A DNA stretch of 64,000 bases, taken from UBA1952 sp965246765. Lineage in GTDB: Bacteria > Bacteroidota > Bacteroidia > Chitinophagales > Chitinophagaceae. Below, piece by piece: positions 1 to 9,440 of the stretch; position 1 is the stretch's first letter, and the number at the start of each line of letters is the position of its first letter. The translations under genes and the position numbers were made by a program. The notes under the pieces are model-generated. The model searched no databases and was not told where the DNA came from. It saw only the letters and a list, made by a program, of their open reading frames with translations. The stretch spans positions 310,001 through 374,000 of the forward strand of contig CBDFFJ010000004.1 of the NCBI GenBank assembly GCA_965246765.1, written 5' to 3'.

Positions 1-2112
1 TTCACAGCTGAGCAGATTTATTCTTACGGCGATAAGAGCGAGAAATTCTGGTGGTTTCTCTCACGCAGGCTGATTGGCTTCGCAATGCTGGCGGCACTGC
101 TGCTGCTGGGCGTCTATTTAGTGATGCGGACGGAAATCCGGGAGACAGTAGCGAATTACGGCGCGGGCGGCAAGGCCGGGAAAAATTCCATGCTGAAGCA
201 GAACAAGGATGGAAATTTTGACCTGAAGAATTACTCGCAGCTCCGCTCACAGCTTGGCCGTAGCAATGAGCTGCTCTTCTGCGCCAAGATTGACAATTTC
301 TTTGAAGGTACCGACCTGCCGAATCCCCTTTATCTGACGGCCTTCTACTACACAAAGTTTGACACCAGCACCGAAACCTTTGAGCGTGATTCGGTCATTC
401 CCCGCAACGACCTTTTTGAACCGGACCCGACGCAGCTTTCACTCTTTGCTACTAAAAGCGATTCTTCCGTAATAGAAAACAGCGGTACTGAACGCGGCGG
501 AAAGGTTGTGGAAGTGCAGGTGTACAGCCGTAAGCTTTCGCCAAGCACCTATCTGGCGCCGCACACCGGATTCTTTGTACAGCCTATTACAGTGGAAAAA
601 GATTTCCGCGATTCCTTCAAATACGCCTTCCGCGCGAAGAGTTATGTGAGCGAACTGAACAGCGCCTATTTCGTTTACAATGCGAAGGATAAAGAAATCA
701 AGAAGTTTCAGCAGAAGCGCTTTGAGATCCTGCGTAAAGCGCCGGGCTATCAGGATGAGGACGCCCGCTTCATGAAGTATTACACCTACATGCCGGGCGA
801 TGAAAAGTTCGTCCGCATCGGTCAGCTGGCGAAGGAGATTACTGCAAAGGCAACAACTCCGGTTGATAAAGTCATTGCGCTGCGCGACTGGTTTCTGAGC
901 AAAGACCCAGCGGGCCAACCGCTCTTTAAATACACTGACAATCCCGGCGTGCCCGACATTCCAAACGCGAGCAAGCTGATGTATTTTCTATTTGAAAATC
1001 ACAAAGGATACTGCGCATATTATGCGGGCGCGACGCTTTTTATGCTGCGTTCGCTGGGCATTCCATCCCGCATTGCAGTCGGCTTCCTCACCGTTGACCG
1101 CAGCGGCGGAAAGAACAAAGGTTGGTACTGGTATTACGCCGACCAGGCTCACGCCTGGGTGCAGGTCTATTTCCCCGGCTTCGGCTGGCTGGACTTTGAC
1201 ACTACCGTAGGCAATGACGAAGCGCAGCAATCGCCGAAGCCGGACGGCACGCCGCCTATGGCACCGCCGCAGGCTTACCTCGCTGCAGATGGCGTTGTGA
1301 CCGGGGTGGATACGGCGAAGAAGACTATTTCCTATAAAGTACATCACTTCACGCTGCACGATAAGGAGTTTAACCTGCCGCCTGCCGACGCGGTGCTGGA
1401 TGTACACATTGCTGCTATTCGCCGCGATAGTGTGGATATTCCGCTGGTGAGCGTGCGTGCTGGAGATTCAGTTACGGCGGTTTCCTATGCGGATGCGTTT
1501 AAGGCGCTCACTGCGCGTGCAGGCGAAAGCGCGGCGGCTGTTTTGAAAAAATTTCCTGTGCCTGAGCCTGTAGATGAGGTTTACCTGAAGCGCAAGCCCG
1601 GTCAGCGTAAAGACGAACCGCCGGTGCAGCCGAAGAAGGAAGAAACGACTGATTGGCGGAAGGTGCTGTACACCATCGGCGGAATTACTGTGGGATTGAT
1701 TGCGTTGTTCTTTGCGCTTCCGGCAATTGTGCTCGCATACTACAAGAGTCGTGCGCGCGGCGCAAAAACCGGTGAAAGCAAAGGATACTGGACTTACCGC
1801 GTGGTGAGCTTCTACCTGCATCAACTCGGCTATATCCGCGGTAAACGCACGCCGATGCAATACGCGCGTGAGGCCATTGACCCTTCGCTCGGCACTTCGT
1901 TCACGACTTTTATGAACAGCTATCTGAAGGTAAAATATGCGAAGCAGCCGCTAACGGCAAGCGAGAATGAACGTGTGTCCGCGTTCCTGCCTGCATTCTT
2001 CACGCAAGTGCGCTCGCGCATCGCAGGTAAAAAGCGTCTGGCGGCATTCCTGAAGCCTTTGCGCAGCATTGCATTTTTTGTACGGCCTGCTGACGACGAT
2101 GCCAGCACGTAG
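1..2112 (+). CDS. Transglutaminase-like domain membrane protein (5' end outside window)
   Basis: The reading frame is open to base 1, so the gene begins upstream; the first in-window ATG (85) lies inside a hydrophobic segment and is not a convincing start. After a membrane helix (bases about 70-130) comes a periplasmic region with a transglutaminase core: Cys in GYCAYYAG (codon 1012-1014), His in DQAHAWVQVY (codon 1150-1152) and Asp in LDFDTT. A second membrane helix (bases about 1660-1750) is followed by a short cytoplasmic tail. This architecture is typical of bacterial transglutaminase/DUF4129-type envelope proteins, whose substrates are generally unknown. The stop codon lies inside a perfect palindrome. 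Function beyond the fold is not deducible. Confidence 0.85.
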   Translation, partial: FTAEQIYSYGDKSEKFWWFLSRRLIGFAMLAALLLLGVYLVMRTEIRETVANYGAGGKAGKNSMLKQNKDGNFDLKNYSQLRSQLGRSNELLFCAKIDNFFEGTDLPNPLYLTAFYYTKFDTSTETFERDSVIPRNDLFEPDPTQLSLFATKSDSSVIENSGTERGGKVVEVQVYSRKLSPSTYLAPHTGFFVQPITVEKDFRDSFKYAFRAKSYVSELNSAYFVYNAKDKEIKKFQQKRFEILRKAPGYQDEDARFMKYYTYMPGDEKFVRIGQLAKEITAKATTPVDKVIALRDWFLSKDPAGQPLFKYTDNPGVPDIPNASKLMYFLFENHKGYCAYYAGATLFMLRSLGIPSRIAVGFLTVDRSGGKNKGWYWYYADQAHAWVQVYFPGFGWLDFDTTVGNDEAQQSPKPDGTPPMAPPQAYLAADGVVTGVDTAKKTISYKVHHFTLHDKEFNLPPADAVLDVHIAAIRRDSVDIPLVSVRAGDSVTAVSYADAFKALTARAGESAAAVLKKFPVPEPVDEVYLKRKPGQRKDEPPVQPKKEETTDWRKVLYTIGGITVGLIALFFALPAIVLAYYKSRARGAKTGESKGYWTYRVVSFYLHQLGYIRGKRTPMQYAREAIDPSLGTSFTTFMNSYLKVKYAKQPLTASENERVSAFLPAFFTQVRSRIAGKKRLAAFLKPLRSIAFFVRPADDDAST

Positions 2113-2137
2113 GAACGCGCCGCGGCGCGTTCCTACG
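2108..2137. repeat. Perfect 30-bp palindrome overlapping a stop codon
   Basis: The half-site CGTAGGAACGCGCCG is followed directly by its exact reverse complement, with no loop. The TAG stop of the upstream gene (2110-2112) lies inside the left half. A degenerate copy at 56574-56595 overlaps the cinA stop codon in the same relative orientation, so this is a dispersed REP-like element. It has no T-tract, so it is not a standard intrinsic terminator. Confidence 0.85.
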
Positions 2138-2163
2138 GGTAAACGCTACTTTTGAAACCGATT

Positions 2164-4473
2164 ATGCAGCCCATGAAAAAATCAGTGCGCATCCTTTGGC
2201 GGGTATTCCTCTCAGGGCTTGCGCTTTTCCTCATCGTGATTCTCGGCTTCTGGTTCAACTGGTGGGGCGGCATGCCGTCCCTTGCCGAACTTGAAAACCC
2301 AAGCAGCGCACTTTCATCCGAAATCCTGGCGAACGACGGCACGGTGATGGGCCGCTACTACGTTCAAGACCGCTCTAACAGTAAGTATTCCCAAATAAGC
2401 CAGAACGTTTTTAACGCCCTCATCGCTACAGAAGATGAGCGTTTCAATGAGCACTCCGGCATTGACGGCATAGCCGTGATGCGGGCCATTGCGTTCTTTG
2501 GCCATGAAGGCGGCGGCTCAACCATTACACAACAGCTTGCGTTCAACCTTTTCAACGGCGAGCGGGCAAGGAACAAGTTTGCCCGCGGCTGGCAAAAGCT
2601 GAAAGAATGGGTATTGGCTGTGAAACTGGAGCGCAACCTCACGAAGAATGAAATCATCACGCTTTATCTAAACACTGTTCCCTTTCCGGATAATGTCTAT
2701 GGTATTAAGAATGCGTCCATGACCTTCTTTAATAAAACGCCGGATAAGCTGAGCGTGGATGAAGCTGCGACCCTGATTGGTACTTTAAAAGGCAATACCA
2801 TTTACAATCCACGCTCGCACCCCGAACGCTCGCTCAACCGCCGCAATACCGTCATTGAGCAGATGCTGAAGTACGAAAAAATCACGGCGGCAGACGCGGC
2901 CAAATACAAGGCGAAGGTTATTAAGCTTGACTATCACAAGCTGGATTATCACGAAGGCACAGCCCCGTATTTCCGGCAGGTTTTAGAAGCGCAGGTGAAA
3001 AAGGCGCTAAAAGACACGAAGAATCTTTCTACTGACAAGCCCTACAACATTTATAAAGACGGCCTGAAAATTTACACGACTATAGACATGCGCATGCAGG
3101 CCTACGCTGAGCAATCAGTGGAGCAGCACATGGCCGACCTGCAGAAACAGTTCATGGCGCAGAGCGGCTACGGCAACTACGCCATATGGAAAAAGCACAT
3201 GGACATCGTGCGCTCTGCCATCCGCCAAAGCGACCGCTACCGCATGATGAAGGAAGACAATCCCGATATCAGCGAAGCCGCTGCGCTCGCTGCCTTCTCC
3301 AAGCCGGTTAAGATGCGCGTCTTTGCGTGGAATGCAAATCATTATAAGGATACTGTGATGAGCCCAATGGACAGCATTATGTACATCCGCTCCTTCCTGC
3401 AGGCTGGTTTCATGGCGATGGATCCTTATACCGGCGAGGTAAAGGCATGGGTAGGCGGCATTGACCACGACTACTTCCAATTTGACCACGTCAATGAAGG
3501 CACCAAGCGGCAGGTTGGCTCTACGATAAAGCCGTTGCTGTACTGCCTTGCGGTGGATAACGGCATTTCGCCTTGCGGCACAGTGAGCACAGCGGGCCAG
3601 AGCTTTAACGGCAAAATTTATAATGCGGGCGGCTCCAAGTACGGCGCAATGCCTATGAAGAAGGCGCTCGCGCTTTCTGTGAATAACGCCGCACTATATC
3701 TCATCAAGCAGGTCGGCATTCCTTCTTTCATTGACTTTGCGCGCAAATGCGGCATCAGCAGCGATATTCCGCCTTATCCCTCTACAGCGCTTGGCGTGCC
3801 GAGCATTTCATTGATAGAAATGCTGCACGCCTATACCATGTTCCCGACCGGCGGCATGAATACGGAGCCATATTTCATTTCGCGCATTGAGGATAAAAAC
3901 GGCATCGTTATAAAAAGCTTTGCGCCACAGCAAAAGGAAATCATCAGCGCGAGTACGGCCTTCAAAATGGTAAAAATGATGCGTGGCGTCATTGACTTTG
4001 GCACCGGCAAGCGGATGCGCTACCGCTACAACATAAAAGCAGACATCGCCGGCAAAACCGGTACAACGAACAATCAGGCGGATGCCTGGTTTATCGGTTA
4101 CACGCCGCAACTCCTGGCAGGCTCATGGGTGGGCGCGAACGATATGTTCCTGCACTTCCAAAGCGAATATCTTGGTCAGGGCGCCGCGGCTGCCCTGCCG
4201 ATTTGGGCGCTTTTCTACAAGAAAATTGCTGCCGATAAAACGCTGGACATCCGCCCCGACGTAAAGTTTGAGGAACCGAAAGACTTTGACGACTGCGACG
4301 TAAGCGACCAGAATTCCGTTGACCGCGCAGGCCTCAACAGCGGCGGCATCGGCGGCACGGGAACCGATGACAATGAGAACGATGTAAACAATGACGCTAC
4401 GAATCCACCTGCAGAAGACTGGGGCGGCGGCCAGCCGCAAGAGAGTACGGGCAGCGATGACAAGAAAGAGTAA
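2164..4473 (+). CDS. Bifunctional penicillin-binding protein 1A-type (transglycosylase/transpeptidase)
   Basis: Class A PBP that polymerises and cross-links peptidoglycan at the periplasmic face of the inner membrane. About 769 aa from the ATG at 2164; an upstream TTG (2152) and an ATG at 2173 are alternatives. One N-terminal membrane helix (residues about 10-30) precedes a GT51 domain with the catalytic Glu in TEDERF (about residue 90). The transpeptidase domain shows SxxK in GSTIK (Ser about 453), SVN (about 505) and KTGT (about 631). Some 60 C-terminal residues are rich in Asp, Asn and Gly and probably disordered. It lies next to a transglutaminase-like envelope protein. Confidence 0.93.
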   Translation: MQPMKKSVRILWRVFLSGLALFLIVILGFWFNWWGGMPSLAELENPSSALSSEILANDGTVMGRYYVQDRSNSKYSQISQNVFNALIATEDERFNEHSGIDGIAVMRAIAFFGHEGGGSTITQQLAFNLFNGERARNKFARGWQKLKEWVLAVKLERNLTKNEIITLYLNTVPFPDNVYGIKNASMTFFNKTPDKLSVDEAATLIGTLKGNTIYNPRSHPERSLNRRNTVIEQMLKYEKITAADAAKYKAKVIKLDYHKLDYHEGTAPYFRQVLEAQVKKALKDTKNLSTDKPYNIYKDGLKIYTTIDMRMQAYAEQSVEQHMADLQKQFMAQSGYGNYAIWKKHMDIVRSAIRQSDRYRMMKEDNPDISEAAALAAFSKPVKMRVFAWNANHYKDTVMSPMDSIMYIRSFLQAGFMAMDPYTGEVKAWVGGIDHDYFQFDHVNEGTKRQVGSTIKPLLYCLAVDNGISPCGTVSTAGQSFNGKIYNAGGSKYGAMPMKKALALSVNNAALYLIKQVGIPSFIDFARKCGISSDIPPYPSTALGVPSISLIEMLHAYTMFPTGGMNTEPYFISRIEDKNGIVIKSFAPQQKEIISASTAFKMVKMMRGVIDFGTGKRMRYRYNIKADIAGKTGTTNNQADAWFIGYTPQLLAGSWVGANDMFLHFQSEYLGQGAAAALPIWALFYKKIAADKTLDIRPDVKFEEPKDFDDCDVSDQNSVDRAGLNSGGIGGTGTDDNENDVNNDATNPPAEDWGGGQPQESTGSDDKKE

Positions 4474-4529
4474 GTAGCCCGGCTAATTTTTTAGATGTCA
4501 CGCTGGTCATTCAGCTTATCTGGCTTCCG

Positions 4530-4679
4530 CTCCCGATGGGTATCCTCCGCTGGCGGAGGTGCCCCCGAACGAAGTGAGCGGGGCGGAGGTGGGTACATCT
4601 GATGGTTATTAGAACCCACCTCCGGCATCGTCGCTTCGCTCCTCAGCCACCTCCGCCAGCGGAGGATACCCATCGGGAG
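4530..4679. repeat. 150-bp MITE/BIME-like inverted-repeat element
   Basis: Perfect 32-bp terminal inverted repeats (4530-4561 and 4648-4679) enclose a second 11-bp inverted repeat (4584-4594 with 4614-4624). Each arm is itself a hairpin, CCTCCGC and GCGGAGG around a 2-nt loop. The centre also holds a CCCCG...CGGGG stem. No protein is encoded. The element fills most of the gap between the PBP gene and the HD gene and looks like a paired REP or a non-autonomous mobile element. Confidence 0.85.
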
Positions 4680-4748
4680 AGGGGACGCTCAGCAGAAGTC
4701 ATTTAGCGTGTGACCCACCGGCGTTACTTTCGCCGTCCTGGCAAGCTC

Positions 4749-5963
4749 ATGAAAGTCAAAATCATCAACGACCCCGTTTACGGCTTTCTGCGTTTCCCGG
4801 AGGAGGAGGTGATGCAGGTCATTGCGCATCCGTGGTTCCAGCGGCTGCGGCACATCAAGCAGATGGGCATGGCACACCTCGTCTATCCCGGCGCGGTGCA
4901 TACGCGGCTGCATCACTCGCTCGGCGCTTGCCACCTGATGAACGAGGCGCTTGATGTACTCAAAACGAAAGGCGTACAGTTCACGGCTAAGGAATGTGTG
5001 GGCGCACGCCTTGCAATCCTCCTGCACGATGTGGGCCATGGGGCATTTTCGCACGCGTTGGAGCATTCTCTGGTAACCGGCATCTCGCATGAGCATATCA
5101 GCAAGCTTATCATGCAGCGCATCTCGCAGGAAACCGGTGGCATGCTGGACACGGCCATCCAGATTTTTGACCACGCTTATCCGCGACGCTACCTGCACCA
5201 GCTTGTCTCCAGCCAGCTGGATATGGACCGGATGGATTACCTGAACCGCGATTCCTTCTTCACTGGTGTTTCGGAAGGCGTGATTGGCTACGACCGCATC
5301 CTGCAAATGCTGACGGTGCAGAACGACGAGCTGATGGTGGAGCAAAAAGCCGTTCACAGTGTAGAAAAATTCATCATAGCCCGGCGGCTGATGTACTGGC
5401 AGGTTTATCTGCACAAGACGGTGCTCGGCGCGGAGATGCTTATCGTCAACATTCTGAAAAAAGCGCGTGAGCTTGCGCAAAGCGGCGAACAGCTTTTCGC
5501 AACGCCCGCTTTGCACCATTTTCTGTATAAGGTCATCAGTGCCGAAGCCTTTGAGCAGGAGCCGGAACATCTGGAAGCATTCTGCGCGCTGGATGATGCG
5601 GACATCACTTCTTCCATAAAAGTCTGGCAAAGTCATAAGGATGCGATTCTTGCGCGGCTTTGCAAAATGCTGGTAGAGCGCAGGCTTTATAAAGTCCAGC
5701 TTAGCGCCGCCCCATTGAACGATGCCCTTGCTTCCGTAGAAAAGGAAGCCAGGAAGATGACCGGCTTTAGCGATGCCGACCTGAAATACTTTGCCTTTGG
5801 CGGTACGACGAGCACCAGCACCTACAACACCACCGACGAAAAAATTCAAATCGCAATGAAAGACGGCACGGTTCGTGATATTTCGGAGGTAGAAGACCCG
5901 CTTGTGAGTCAGGCCCTTGCCCGGCCCGTTTTGAAAAATTACATTTGCTTCATCAAAGATTAA
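4749..5963 (+). CDS. HD-domain phosphohydrolase (dGTPase-like family)
   Basis: About 404 aa from the ATG at 4749 (MKVKIINDPVYGF); a longer GTG start at 4710 adds a basic, unconvincing leader. The HD superfamily metal-binding pattern is clear: His in QRLRHIKQMG and TRLHHSLGACHL, LLHDVGHGAFSHALEH, and a later SSQLDMDRMDYL segment holding the distal Asp. This resembles the dGTPase-like/YdhJ group of metal-dependent phosphohydrolases. The nucleotide substrate cannot be read from sequence. It lies just upstream of lpxD and may share transcription with the lipid A genes. Confidence 0.85.
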   Translation: MKVKIINDPVYGFLRFPEEEVMQVIAHPWFQRLRHIKQMGMAHLVYPGAVHTRLHHSLGACHLMNEALDVLKTKGVQFTAKECVGARLAILLHDVGHGAFSHALEHSLVTGISHEHISKLIMQRISQETGGMLDTAIQIFDHAYPRRYLHQLVSSQLDMDRMDYLNRDSFFTGVSEGVIGYDRILQMLTVQNDELMVEQKAVHSVEKFIIARRLMYWQVYLHKTVLGAEMLIVNILKKARELAQSGEQLFATPALHHFLYKVISAEAFEQEPEHLEAFCALDDADITSSIKVWQSHKDAILARLCKMLVERRLYKVQLSAAPLNDALASVEKEARKMTGFSDADLKYFAFGGTTSTSTYNTTDEKIQIAMKDGTVRDISEVEDPLVSQALARPVLKNYICFIKD

Positions 5964-5978
5964 CGGCCAGCCTATAGG

Positions 5979-5992
5979 GACAATGCATTGTC
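5979..5992. promoter_or_regulatory. 14-bp perfect palindrome upstream of lpxD
   Basis: GACAATGCATTGTC is self-complementary and lies in the 74-bp gap between the HD gene and lpxD. It has the size of a dimeric repressor site, but no regulator is known and chance cannot be excluded. Confidence 0.3.
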
Positions 5993-6037
5993 TGTTATAA
6001 GCGTTGTAGTACCTCAAGACCAACTCTCGCCCTGAAC

Positions 6038-7114
6038 ATGCATTTTACTGCCCGGCAAATAGCCGCCCACCTGAACGGCCGCATTGAAGGCAATCCGGAC
6101 GCCCGCGTCTCCAACGTAGGCAAGATTGAGGAAGCCGGTGAAGACCAGCTTTCTTTTATCGCCAATCCGAAATACGAGGAGTACCTGTATAAAACCAAGG
6201 CAAGCATCCTCATAGTCAATGAAGACCTGGCGGTGAATGGCGAGGTGGCTCCGACACTTATCCGCGTGAAAGACGCCTACAATGGCTTTGCGTCCCTGCT
6301 CTCGCTTTATAATGAATTGATGAGCCAGAACAAGAAGCGCGGCGTGGAGCAACCCGCGCATGTGGCGGAATCGGCAGAGCTGGGCGAAGACGTTTATATC
6401 GGCGCATTCAGCTATGTGGGCGAAGGCGTAAAGCTTGCGGACGGCGTACAGATTTATCCCGGCTCTTACATCGGCGACGGCGTGGTGATTGGCGAAGGCT
6501 CGCGCGTTTTCGCGGGCGTACGCATCTACGAAGGCTGTAAAATCGGCGCGCGGGTTACCATTCATTCCGGAACGGTTGTGGGCGCGGATGGCTTCGGTTT
6601 TGCGCCGCAGGCGGATGGTACATACAAGAAAGTGCCGCAAATCGGCCATGTCATTATTGAAGATGATGTGGAAATTGGCTCCAACACCACCATTGACCGC
6701 GCTACGATGGGCGCTACTATTATCCGCAAGGGCGTGAAGCTGGACAACCTCATTCAAATAGCCCACAACGTAGAAGTCGGCGAAAACACCGTCATCGCCG
6801 CGCAGGCCGGAATCTCCGGCTCCACCAAGCTGGGCAAGGGCTGCATGATTGGGGGGCAGGTCGGGATGGTGGGCCACATCCAGATTGCCGACGGCACGCG
6901 CATCAATGCGCAGAGTGGAATTTCCAAATCTGTAGAGCAGCCGAATACTGCTTTAAACGGCTCGCCTGCCTTTGATTACCGTACTTCGCTGAAAAGTCAG
7001 GCTATTTATAGAAATTTGCCGGAGCTGCAACAGCGGATTGCCCAGCTTGAAGAAGAGCTTCGGGCACTCGCCGCACAACTTGCCGGCGCAGCCACATCTC
7101 ATCAAAGCCTGTGA
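6038..7114 (+). CDS. lpxD: UDP-3-O-(3-hydroxyacyl)glucosamine N-acyltransferase
   Basis: Third step of lipid A synthesis: transfers a hydroxyacyl chain from ACP to the 2-amine of the LpxC product. 358 aa, the usual length. The N-terminal LpxD domain (residues about 1-100, starting MHFTARQIAAHL) is followed by hexapeptide repeats that fold as a left-handed beta-helix. The HNVEVGENTVIAAQAG segment holds the catalytic-type His. A C-terminal helix (PELQQRIAQLEEELRAL) probably forms the trimer coiled coil. Its stop overlaps the start of lpxC/fabZ by 4 bp (GTGA), which suggests translational coupling. Confidence 0.96.
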   Translation: MHFTARQIAAHLNGRIEGNPDARVSNVGKIEEAGEDQLSFIANPKYEEYLYKTKASILIVNEDLAVNGEVAPTLIRVKDAYNGFASLLSLYNELMSQNKKRGVEQPAHVAESAELGEDVYIGAFSYVGEGVKLADGVQIYPGSYIGDGVVIGEGSRVFAGVRIYEGCKIGARVTIHSGTVVGADGFGFAPQADGTYKKVPQIGHVIIEDDVEIGSNTTIDRATMGATIIRKGVKLDNLIQIAHNVEVGENTVIAAQAGISGSTKLGKGCMIGGQVGMVGHIQIADGTRINAQSGISKSVEQPNTALNGSPAFDYRTSLKSQAIYRNLPELQQRIAQLEEELRALAAQLAGAATSHQSL

Positions 7115-8565
7115 CCCAAATCATTACTCCTTCTCCCGAAATATCCGCCTGTAAGCCTGTGCAGCCAACCACCGAAAACCAACATACGCTGCGCGGCGCT
7201 GTAAGCCTGCCCGGCGTAGGGCTGCATACCGGCCACGAAGTCCACATGACGATGCGCCCGGCTAATCCCGGCCACGGCATCCGCTTTCAGCGCGTGGACC
7301 TGCCGGACCGCCCCATCGTTAAGGCGGACGTGGATTTTGTGGTGGACACGAGCCGCGGAACTACGCTGGAGCATAACGGCGCCCGTGTGAGCACCGTGGA
7401 GCACCTGCTCGCCGCCCTTGTAGGCATGGGCGTGGACAATGCGCTCATTGAATTAGACGGCCCGGAAATTCCAATTCTGGACGGCAGCGCGCGCCTCATT
7501 ATTGAGGCGATTGAAAGCGCAGGTGTGCAAGAACAGGATGCCCGCCGCATCGTTTACAGCATTGACCAGAATATCCACTTTTACGACCCTGTAAAGAATG
7601 TGGATATGCTGGCTGTTCCGGCCACAGAATACAATATCACGACGCTGATTGACTTCAATTCCAAGATTCTCGGCACGCAGCATGCGGCGCTGAAGCACAT
7701 CTCGGAGTTCAAAGAAGAGATAGCGCCTTGCCGCACGTTTTGCTTCCTGCATGAGTTGGAATATCTACTCCAGCATGACCTGATTAAAGGCGGCGACCTG
7801 AGCAACGCCATTGTTGTAGTGGATAAGGCCGTTGACCAGGATGAGCTGGACCACCTTGCCAAGGTGTTGAACAAGCCGGCCATTGAAGTGAAGCACGAAG
7901 GCATCCTCAACAACGTGCAGCTTCATTATCCCAATGAACCGGCCCGCCACAAGTTGCTGGACGTTGTGGGCGACCTTGCGCTGATTGGCCACCCGATTCG
8001 TGCGCACATCATTGCCAATCGTCCCGGCCACAGCAGCAATGTTGAGTTTGCGCGGAAGATTAAGCAGTACATCAAGAAAAACAAGAACCAAAGCGATGCA
8101 CCACACTACGACCCGAACCTTCCGGCGGTTTATGACATTACGCGTATAGAAAAATCGCTGCCGCATAAGTACCCCTTCCTGCTCGTGGATAAAATCATTG
8201 AGCTTAGCGATAACCATGTAGTGGGTCTGAAGAACGTAACCTTCAACGAGCAATTCTTCCAGGGCCATTTTCCGGGAAATCCGGTGATGCCGGGCGTCCT
8301 GCAGATTGAGGCCCTTGCGCAGGCCGGAGGTATTCTGGCATTGAACAATTATTCGGACCCGGAGAATTACGACACTTACTTCATAAAGATTGACAAGGCA
8401 CGCTTCAAGCAGAAAGTAGTGCCGGGTGATACTCTGCTGCTAAAGCTGGAATTGATGAATCCCATCCGCCGCGGGATTTGCGAGATGCGCGGTGCTGCTT
8501 ATGTCGGGAACAAATTGGCGACGGAGGCGGAATTGGTTGCACAGATTGTGAGAAGGAATAAATAA
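7111..8565 (+). CDS. lpxC/fabZ: Fused UDP-3-O-acyl-GlcNAc deacetylase / 3-hydroxyacyl-ACP dehydratase
   Basis: Bifunctional 484-aa protein. Residues about 27-310 are the zinc deacetylase LpxC (STVEHLLAALVGMGVDNA, DGPEIPILDGSA, and HKLLDVVGDLALIG with zinc ligands), the committed step of lipid A synthesis. Residues about 337-484 are a FabZ hotdog domain (LPHKYPFLLVD, catalytic His in GHFPGNPVMPG, Glu in QIEALAQAGG). This fusion is characteristic of Bacteroidota. The GTG start at 7111 overlaps the lpxD stop. It couples hydroxyacyl-chain metabolism with lipid A assembly. Confidence 0.97.
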   Translation: MTQIITPSPEISACKPVQPTTENQHTLRGAVSLPGVGLHTGHEVHMTMRPANPGHGIRFQRVDLPDRPIVKADVDFVVDTSRGTTLEHNGARVSTVEHLLAALVGMGVDNALIELDGPEIPILDGSARLIIEAIESAGVQEQDARRIVYSIDQNIHFYDPVKNVDMLAVPATEYNITTLIDFNSKILGTQHAALKHISEFKEEIAPCRTFCFLHELEYLLQHDLIKGGDLSNAIVVVDKAVDQDELDHLAKVLNKPAIEVKHEGILNNVQLHYPNEPARHKLLDVVGDLALIGHPIRAHIIANRPGHSSNVEFARKIKQYIKKNKNQSDAPHYDPNLPAVYDITRIEKSLPHKYPFLLVDKIIELSDNHVVGLKNVTFNEQFFQGHFPGNPVMPGVLQIEALAQAGGILALNNYSDPENYDTYFIKIDKARFKQKVVPGDTLLLKLELMNPIRRGICEMRGAAYVGNKLATEAELVAQIVRRNK

Positions 8566-8611
8566 TCTTGCAAAGATTTCAACTGCCGTATTTCTATCCA
8601 AAGGGAGTCAC

Positions 8612-8638
8612 CGACTCAACGATTCAACGTCTCAACGA
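8612..8638. repeat. Tandem octamer repeat CGNYTCAA before lpxA
   Basis: Three consecutive octamers (CGACTCAA, CGATTCAA, CGTCTCAA) end in CGAA directly against the lpxA ATG. Related octamers in both orientations follow lpxA at 9441-9503, so the gene is bracketed by the same repeat. Confidence 0.75.
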
Positions 8639-9439
8639 ATGATTCACCCCCTCACCTACGTCCACCCCGATGCTAAAATCGGCGCCAATGTGAAGATTGA
8701 TCCCTTCACAATGGTGCACAAAAACGTAGAAATCGGGGACGGCACCTGGATTGGCTCCAACGTGACAGTGATGGAAGGCGCGCGCATCGGCAAAAACTGC
8801 CGCATCTTCCCGTCCACCATCATCTCCGCCATCCCGCAGGACCTGAAGTATAAAGGCGAAGACACGCTCACCATTATAGGCGATGGCAGCACCATCCGCG
8901 AGTGCGTAACCATCAACCGGGGCACTACCGACCGGATGCACACCAAGCTGGGCACGAATTGCCTGGTGATGGCCTACAGCCACATCGCGCATGATTGCGA
9001 AATCGGCAATCATTGCATCTTCTCTAACAACACTACGCTGGCCGGGCACATTACGGTTGGCGACAACGTTGTACTTGCGGGTCTGACGGCGGTTCAGCAG
9101 TTTGTGCGCATCGGCTCACACGCATTTGTGACGGGCGGCTCGCTGGTGCGGAAAGATGTTCCGCCATATGTAAAGGCTGCGCGGGAGCCGCTCTCGTACG
9201 TTGGCGTAAACAGCATCGGCCTGAAGCGCCGCGGCTACACGACCGATAAGATCAACCATATCCTGGACATTTACCGCATCCTGTACGTTCGCGGCTACAA
9301 TGTGAGCAAGGCGCTCGGCATCATTGAGGCGGACATTCCGGTAAGCGATGAGCGCGACGAAATCATTTCCTTTATCCGCGACACCGGGCGCGGCATTATG
9401 CGCGGATACACGCGCCGCATCAATGAAGATATGCCGTGA
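8639..9439 (+). CDS. lpxA: UDP-N-acetylglucosamine O-acyltransferase
   Basis: First step of lipid A synthesis: moves a 3-hydroxyacyl chain from ACP to UDP-GlcNAc. 266 aa, standard length. It opens with the canonical IHPLTYVHPDAKIGANVKI hexapeptide start, carries the catalytic His in SHIAHDCEIGNHC (about residue 121) and ends with a helical domain. It follows lpxC/fabZ by 73 bp that hold an octamer repeat, so no clear ribosome-binding site is visible; the repeat touches the ATG. Confidence 0.96.
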   Translation: MIHPLTYVHPDAKIGANVKIDPFTMVHKNVEIGDGTWIGSNVTVMEGARIGKNCRIFPSTIISAIPQDLKYKGEDTLTIIGDGSTIRECVTINRGTTDRMHTKLGTNCLVMAYSHIAHDCEIGNHCIFSNNTTLAGHITVGDNVVLAGLTAVQQFVRIGSHAFVTGGSLVRKDVPPYVKAAREPLSYVGVNSIGLKRRGYTTDKINHILDIYRILYVRGYNVSKALGIIEADIPVSDERDEIISFIRDTGRGIMRGYTRRINEDMP

Positions 9440-9440
9440 G

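Noticed and set aside
4689..6023. 444-codon antisense open frame over the HD phosphohydrolase gene
   Set aside because: The plus-strand frame encodes a clear HD protein with metal-binding motifs; the antisense frame has no recognisable domain and arises from codon bias.
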